From NCBI GenBank assembly GCA_964035575.1, contig OZ037896.1:310001-374000 (forward strand): DNA of 64,000 bases, read 5' to 3'. The notes beneath the pieces are model-generated. The model did no database searches, had not been told where the DNA came from, and was given only the letters and a program-made list of their open reading frames with translations. Origin of the DNA: Rhynchopus sp. YZ270_cl-10. Taxonomy: Eukaryota; Euglenozoa; Diplonemea; Diplonemida; Diplonemidae. Positions 58,906 through 64,000 of the stretch are shown here, one piece after another (positions within the stretch are counted from its first letter, which is position 1; every line of letters starts with the position of its first letter). A program made the translations under genes and the position numbers.

Positions 58906-61584
58906 TCATTCGACCACAAGGTGCTGCGCGAGCTCTCCTAGGTGCGGCTCGCCATAATCGGGTCCTGATTGGATACCTCCGCCAAACGCGGAGTCAGAGC
59001 CTGTCATGTTCTTGAGTTCGGATGGGCTCGAGAGACTGGAGAGGCGGCTTGCCTCTGCCTTGGTGTTGAAGCCATGCCATGCGCCCATATACTTCTGTGA
59101 AATGCTGTCCAACAGCTTCAACACAATAAAGTTCACCACGACCGCAAGCCCTGCCGTTGTAGCCAGGGTCACCAAGGCTGCGTCTCCGATGTCTTCGTTC
59201 AGGCCAATAATGAAGAGCGACACAATGCACACAAGCGGACCCCACACACGGGTGAACCTGAAGCTCTTCCACGAGAGGCGTCTCAAGTCTGCTTGGTATA
59301 GAATCGTCTGCGCGAAGACAAACATAAAGGAAAGCAGGTTGTTGTAGTACACACCCAGCATGAATCGGTCGGCCGACGTCAGCACAGACGTGACAGGTGT
59401 ATTGCTCGCGAGCGACACATGGTACATGACAGCAGAGATCAGCCCAGACCCGCAAACACCAAGCCTAGTCTCGAAGCTCTTTGGGTACATAAACCACACA
59501 CCTTGGTTAACAAAGACAATGAAAATCGGGGGCAAAAAGGTTTTCATGAAGGTTGGAACGGGTGGGCTCGTGAAGGAGAGGCCAAATGTGTAGCGCGACG
59601 ATGCCTTGGTACCACCAAGGCAGAAGCATGAGGGGGACCCACCGTCCATGTTCTCTGTGTTGTAGCGGGTGGGCGAAGGGTTCACTCGAAGCTCTTTCCC
59701 GTCAATGTCTTCGCTTTTGCAGACGCCGTCTGCGTAGTCTGTGGGGTACTCCAGGTACGGCCAGCAGGTCGACGTCACGGCAGCAGTCCAAGGACGCTTC
59801 CCGACCTCCAGCTCCATCCCAGGGAAGAACCGAGCGTTCGGTGCCAGCCCTGTGAAGTGCTCGAGGTGGCAGAACTGTACGGTCTGGTTGTCGGTGTTCG
59901 ACTCCCCGTAGTCCTCCAGCTTCACCTCCAAGAGTTGTGTGTCCATGGGCCAGGTCTTCAGCTCAGGGGTGAAGAGGTGTGGTGCCTGCACACGGAAGTA
60001 CTCAATTAGAGACTCGCCGTCCAAACCCTTCTTGAGGACCGGGGTGATGGTGCGCACTCTGTCCACGTTGACGAGGTTGACAATCTCGTCGAAGTCGTCC
60101 CCAGCAGCGTAATTCTCCCATTCATTCTGCCCAAAGGTGCAGCCACAGAGCTGCCCATGCTGGCATGAGGCAGACACCTTCATCGCAGCGCGCGCTTCAT
60201 TGACGCTCCTGTAGAGCGTCTTGCTCTGATGCAGGTATAAATTGTAGTCCACGTAGAAGGACCCTGTCTTCAAATTCACGTCCCCAAGATTGTTCATGTA
60301 AATGCCCACACCAACGAGACGCACGCCACGAACGACCTTGCTGCAGGACTCTACAGAGGTGCGCACTGCCTCTAAAAACGGTGTGCTGAACAACGCTGCG
60401 TGCGGGCAGGTGGTGGGAAAGGTGCTTGGGTCGGAGGAGATGTTCGCTACCCCTGCACTGCGCACCTCTGTGGAGACGGTCTGGACAACACTGAGCTGCG
60501 TGGCGGAGCTGTTCGCTGCACAGGGTTCGTGCATGTCAGCCCATGCTGCAGAGGACACTGCACCGTTCGCCACACTCTCCGTCCACATGCTGTACGAATA
60601 ATCACCCCCATTCGCAACACCCTCAGGCGCACCAAGATACCCCTCCAGCTCCGCCACCGTCGGCCGTGCTGTCACAAACGTTCTAAAGGGAGACCCCGCC
60701 GCGAGCACCCACCGCAGCAGCCTCTCCATGTCAACACTATTCTGCGAGAGCCACCCCTTCCCCAGGGTGCCCGTCTTGTTGAAATCCCCCGCCGTGAGGA
60801 ACCCTGTTACTGCAGAGATCGCGTAGTCTGCAGAAGACTTATTCTTCACCGCCGCCATGACAGCTGTGTCAAGCAGACCTAGGGTGGAGTAGATCACATC
60901 CGCTCCGTTTTGTACGGCCTGGTCTGCGGTGTACAGGACTGCATCAAACTGGGTGGAGTAGAGATCAGAAGTGTTCATTGCGACGACCTTAGTGAAGACG
61001 CATACGTCAGGGTTCGCATCAAACGCACCTTGGTAGAAGGCACGCACCTCAGGACTGCTGCTGCCGGCTGCGGTGGTCAGCACTGCCATTTCAGAGTTCA
61101 TCCGTGCCGTCTGCATGGCAGAGAGCACACCGTTCACATACGCAGCAGATTCACTGCGGAGGGGCACTGTGAGGTAGTTGTTCGCAGTGTAGCTGATTTC
61201 ATGCGTGCCGGTCTCTTGGGTTGACTGCATGGTGATGAACTGTGTGGTGCCCTTCTGTGAAAGAAACGGTGCAGACAGTGGCGGGCACGACACCATCACC
61301 ACCACATCCGCAGTCTCGCGTGATAACACATCCTCCAGCTCTGTCTGTGTCCATGAAAGACTCAGCATTTCCTCTGCTGCCTCCAGGTCCGGCAGTGCCG
61401 TCACTGTCCCTTCAGAACACCCCACGCAAGGAGGCGAAAGGAACCGCACGTTGACGGCCTCGGCAGCCTTCATCACTACACTGCTACCCATGTACCGCCC
61501 TGCAAGAGGTGCGCAGGAGACAATCAAGTCAGAGGCAAAGACATGGTCAAAGAATACACAGAGTATCAACAGAGTGTAGTGCAT
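58906..61584 (-). CDS. Pentameric ligand-gated ion channel with N-terminal BMP-like binding domain
   Basis: 892 aa. Signal peptide 1-17. Residues about 18-355 resemble a type I periplasmic-binding-protein fold of the BMP/PnrA kind (YVNGVLSAMQTARMNSEMAV, FYQGAFDANPDV, NGADVIYSTLG). Residues about 418-640 match a Cys-loop-receptor ligand-binding domain: VRLVGVGIYMNNLGDVNLK and the pro-loop WPMDTQLLEVKLEDY, without the animal disulphide. From about 680 come M1 (LPPIFIVFVNQGVWF), M2 (LGVCGSGLISAVMYHVSL), the M2-M3 turn with LTSADRFML, M3 (LLSFMFVFAQTIL) and M4 (GPLVCIVSLFIIGL), followed by a fifth hydrophobic stretch (ALVTLATTAGLAVVVNFIV). Expected plasma-membrane channel gated by a small molecule; ligand and ion selectivity unknown. 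CACCCAG lies 11 nt before the ATG. Confidence 0.88.
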   Translation of the reverse strand: MHYTLLILCVFFDHVFASDLIVSCAPLAGRYMGSSVVMKAAEAVNVRFLSPPCVGCSEGTVTALPDLEAAEEMLSLSWTQTELEDVLSRETADVVVMVSCPPLSAPFLSQKGTTQFITMQSTQETGTHEISYTANNYLTVPLRSESAAYVNGVLSAMQTARMNSEMAVLTTAAGSSSPEVRAFYQGAFDANPDVCVFTKVVAMNTSDLYSTQFDAVLYTADQAVQNGADVIYSTLGLLDTAVMAAVKNKSSADYAISAVTGFLTAGDFNKTGTLGKGWLSQNSVDMERLLRWVLAAGSPFRTFVTARPTVAELEGYLGAPEGVANGGDYSYSMWTESVANGAVSSAAWADMHEPCAANSSATQLSVVQTVSTEVRSAGVANISSDPSTFPTTCPHAALFSTPFLEAVRTSVESCSKVVRGVRLVGVGIYMNNLGDVNLKTGSFYVDYNLYLHQSKTLYRSVNEARAAMKVSASCQHGQLCGCTFGQNEWENYAAGDDFDEIVNLVNVDRVRTITPVLKKGLDGESLIEYFRVQAPHLFTPELKTWPMDTQLLEVKLEDYGESNTDNQTVQFCHLEHFTGLAPNARFFPGMELEVGKRPWTAAVTSTCWPYLEYPTDYADGVCKSEDIDGKELRVNPSPTRYNTENMDGGSPSCFCLGGTKASSRYTFGLSFTSPPVPTFMKTFLPPIFIVFVNQGVWFMYPKSFETRLGVCGSGLISAVMYHVSLASNTPVTSVLTSADRFMLGVYYNNLLSFMFVFAQTILYQADLRRLSWKSFRFTRVWGPLVCIVSLFIIGLNEDIGDAALVTLATTAGLAVVVNFIVLKLLDSISQKYMGAWHGFNTKAEASRLSSLSSPSELKNMTGSDSAFGGGIQSGPDYGEPHLGELAQHLVVE

Positions 61585-62285
61585 TGTGAGGGTTCTGGGT
61601 GGGTGGTGGTGGTGGTGTGGGAGGGAAGGTAGAGTTTAAAAAATCGCAAAAGTAAGACAAAAAAAACATCGTGAACCTAGTTGTTGAACGTAACACAGGA
61701 AAAAAGAAATGTGGAGCATTCTGAGTGGTGCAACGGAGTCCTCAAGAGGGAAGGGGTGGGTGAGCCTCTTTAGTATGCTTCGTAAGGGGGGGATAGGAAC
61801 ACCTTGTTGAGCAGTGAAAGAAGCAGAGGCAATGCAACACCTCAGGGAAACCCAAATAACCCAAAAATACATTCCTGATTTTTCAAGAAAAAAAAAGGAA
61901 GCAGAGCAGAGTATTTGGGAAGGCTGGGACCAAACCTCGCATGGATAGCCTTTTGGATGGCAAAATGGAGCGTTTTCCGGGGGGAAAATCGCGCTAAATC
62001 GGGTGTCATCGGCCGTCATCGGGTGTCATCCCGCAGACCGTAAAACGCTCCACAAAAACAGAACAAAAGAAAAATTTTACGATTTAAACCTGAGACTCTC
62101 GTTGGTCCTTCAATGACTTAAGGCGAAGGGTGGGTCGTGCACAGACATCTTTGCGTAAAGCGGCCTTAAAAGAGCAGAAACACGTTGCGCGATTCTATGC
62201 GAGAAAATGAACAAAAAAAAAAAAAAAGACCTCAAACAGGAACGCGAAATTGAGCTGAAACAGAGAAGGTGGTGAACCTCACTCA
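61585..62285. other. Spacer with a short inverted-repeat element
   Basis: GGAGCGTTTT (61968-61977) and AAAACGCTCC (62042-62051) bound an 84-bp relative of 49568-49632, with the same GTCATCGG units inside. A CTCTC-loop relative (GAGCCTCTTTAGTATGCTTC) lies near 61763. No gene. Confidence 0.6.
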
Positions 62286-62990
62286 ATACAAAGAAAAGTT
62301 TAGAAGATGACCCGAAGTGTTTAGTCACCTTGCAAAACAAAGTGAAGTTGATAGTGCACACGCCTCTGCCACGCAGGCACTGATATGAAGGGTGTGGGTG
62401 GTTCCCTTGCTTTGACCCGAAGGGATAAAACTCATTTGAAAATGCTCGAGAGACTCATTACTCTTTTGCATGTTGCTCAAAAGACTACAAAACGGGGAGG
62501 TAGAAAAAAAAGGTTGTTTGTTCGCTTCCACTCAATAAGGGACTAAAAAAAAAGTGAAGTTGATAGTGCAAACGACTCTGGGACGCAGGCACCGACACTC
62601 CGCGGGGGGAAAAAGAAGAAAAAGCTTTATAAGATGAACCTAAGCCTCTCTTTTTGCTTGGTCACCTGAAAAGAACCTAAAAACTGCAGAAATAAATATG
62701 CCCGACTCTAGGCACGCATAAGAGAAACCTCATATCTCGCCAAAGATAAATACGTATTCTCTCATCATCGAATTGAGGCACACAATGCACGACATTTCAC
62801 CATAGCTTTCCCTTTGATTTGCAGGCCCTGATGCAGCCTATTAGGCAGCAGGATAGAGGGGCCTGCCTTCTCTGCAAGGAAACCAATGTAGGTCAGAGTG
62901 TTGTGCACTATACGTTGTTGCTGTACGCAAAAAAAAAAAGTAGAGTTGAAATACAAAAGCCCTCTCGTGAACAGTGTACCTTTAAAAAAT
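62286..62990 (+). repeat. Second cluster of stem-loop repeats
   Basis: CTCTC-loop family at 62297-62332 (shortened), 62621-62668 (stem CTAAGC/GCTTGG) and a relative at 62943-62985. GAAGTTGA family at 62342-62384 and 62554-62607. Two pairs occur with the families alternating. No gene is seen up to 63335. Confidence 0.7.
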
Positions 62991-63335
62991 TCGTACACAT
63001 TTTTTGAAAAGGGGGGGAATACTCACTCGGTCGTAGCGCCGAGATAAAAAAGCAAGGGAAAAGAGGGGGTATTTTTTTGTCCCCTAAAAATTAAACAAAC
63101 CACTCACAAAACGTTCACTCAAATCATTTGCTCCCTCGAGCTCCACTGTGCGTTTGTATGCGAAGTGAAAGAGAAGGAGGTTGAAAAGTGCACAAAAACG
63201 CTCCGAGAAACCCTCCAGATACCATAAAACGCTACGCAGGCAAATTATACAAATAATAACACACACCCAAACTATGTCAAACCATGCCACGACTATGTCT
63301 GCATTGTGTGCGAGAGGGGGGCCTACCCTCCATGA

Positions 63336-63800
63336 TCAGACCCACCCTGCATCATCCAGCGCCGTGGACCACTCCTCCTTCCCCTGCTTAGCCTCATTCG
63401 ACTCTGGCGGGAACGTACACACCGGTGGACTGCTTTTCTGTGCACTCGCACTCTCTTCTTTGGCTCCGAACGCATTGAAGTTTTGCTTTCCACTTGATTG
63501 TCCCATCATGAACCCTGCACATGCGGCTGAAGGTCGGCCGAAGGGAGAAGGTGTGGCTAGGCTGGCTGTGGATGACCCATTGTTTGTACTGGACTGACCC
63601 GAAAAACACCCATCAAACACAGCTGCGCCACTACCAGACGGTGCAGGCGTAGAGGAGGATTCGAAGCCGAAACCCCCAGTTGCAGGTTGTCCACTGGCGA
63701 ACAGCCCAGACGGCATCGGAGGCGCGCCTGCACCAAAAGGGGTTCCCCCTAAATCCCCAAACCCGTTCTTCCCGCTGGAGTTGGTCATCATCCCGAACAT
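63336..63800 (-). CDS. Small FG-repeat protein, nucleoporin-like
   Basis: 154 aa from the ATG at 63800 (MFGMMTNSS); 63 upstream in-frame codons are spacer-like. Low complexity rich in Gly, Ser, Ala and Pro with spaced FG dipeptides (MFGMM, GFGDL, PFGAG, GGFGF, PFGRP, AFGAK). This is the composition of FG nucleoporins or of disordered adaptor proteins. The C-terminus is acidic (KEEWSTALDDAGWV). It is short for an FG nucleoporin, so it could be one exon of a longer gene or a different disordered protein. CCTTCCACAG ends 37 nt before the ATG. Confidence 0.6.
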   Translation of the reverse strand: MFGMMTNSSGKNGFGDLGGTPFGAGAPPMPSGLFASGQPATGGFGFESSSTPAPSGSGAAVFDGCFSGQSSTNNGSSTASLATPSPFGRPSAACAGFMMGQSSGKQNFNAFGAKEESASAQKSSPPVCTFPPESNEAKQGKEEWSTALDDAGWV

Positions 63801-64000
63801 TGTGTGTATTGGTGTAATTGCTTTTTTTTTTTCACACTGTGGAAGGTGGTAGAGGGGGGAGGGAGGTTTAAAAAGAAATAGGAAAAGTGGTGCTGAAGGG
63901 TAGGTGATTCGCATTTCTTGCGTACGTTTTCTCACCTCCCACCCATTCAGCCACCAAAAAAGAAGAGTTTTTGCGCTAACTGCACCCAAAAAAAAATTAG
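63801..64000. other. 5' flank of the FG-repeat gene
   Basis: Read toward the gene: A-run, then CCTCCCCCCTCTACCACC and CACAG before the ATG. Nothing else is seen to the window end. Confidence 0.5.

Overview
This is eukaryotic nuclear DNA from a protist that I cannot place to lineage. It encodes a kinesin heavy chain, a protein kinase, a PDZ/coiled-coil protein, a pentameric ligand-gated channel, secreted lectin/WSC and GH3 proteins and an FG-repeat protein. Every confident host gene is one uninterrupted exon with standard stops, and every one lies on the minus strand. At least five have a pyrimidine-rich tract ending in CAG 11-37 nt before the ATG. That layout recalls unidirectional, trans-spliced gene clusters such as those of euglenozoans or dinoflagellates, but it is not diagnostic. 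Gene-free DNA is rich in homopolymers, simple repeats and short inverted repeats.

Layout by coordinate. 1-3179: 5' part of a PDZ/coiled-coil gene that runs off the left edge. 4564-5685: secreted B-lectin/WSC protein, flanked by a 110-bp direct repeat. 5.7-11.9 kb: gene-poor mosaic with two nested insertions (a 10-bp tandem array bounded by 13-bp inverted repeats, and an 841-bp TA-flanked element with a novel 140-aa ORF). 11939-12958: protein kinase. 13.8-19.6 kb, 27.9-33.9 kb and 43.6-44.8 kb: eight full-length copies and one fragment of a paralogous family with an N-terminal ubiquitin-like domain and a WD40-like beta-propeller. 20.1-27.0 kb: two tandem helical-repeat genes sharing the same 5' flank, splitting the propeller array. 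35019-37358: secreted GH3 beta-xylosidase-like enzyme. 37.4-43.6 kb: gene-free mosaic of repeats and long palindromes. 46.1-49.3 kb: a small basic protein and a membrane-anchored SGNH/PC-esterase-like protein. 49.3-53.2 kb: intergenic DNA dense in two families of short stem-loops. 53238-56615: kinesin. 58906-61584: channel with an N-terminal periplasmic-binding-protein domain. 63336-63800: FG-repeat protein.

The genes do not form one pathway. The strongest candidates for something undescribed are: (1) the ubiquitin-like/beta-propeller family, whose copies keep an almost invariant N-terminus and scaffold but differ at particular loops in shuffled combinations, as expected of a diversifying recognition repertoire; (2) the binding-protein/ligand-gated-channel fusion; (3) the dispersed stem-loop families with fixed loops and compensating stems, all seen on the strand opposite the genes. 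Functions for 1 and 3 are inference only.
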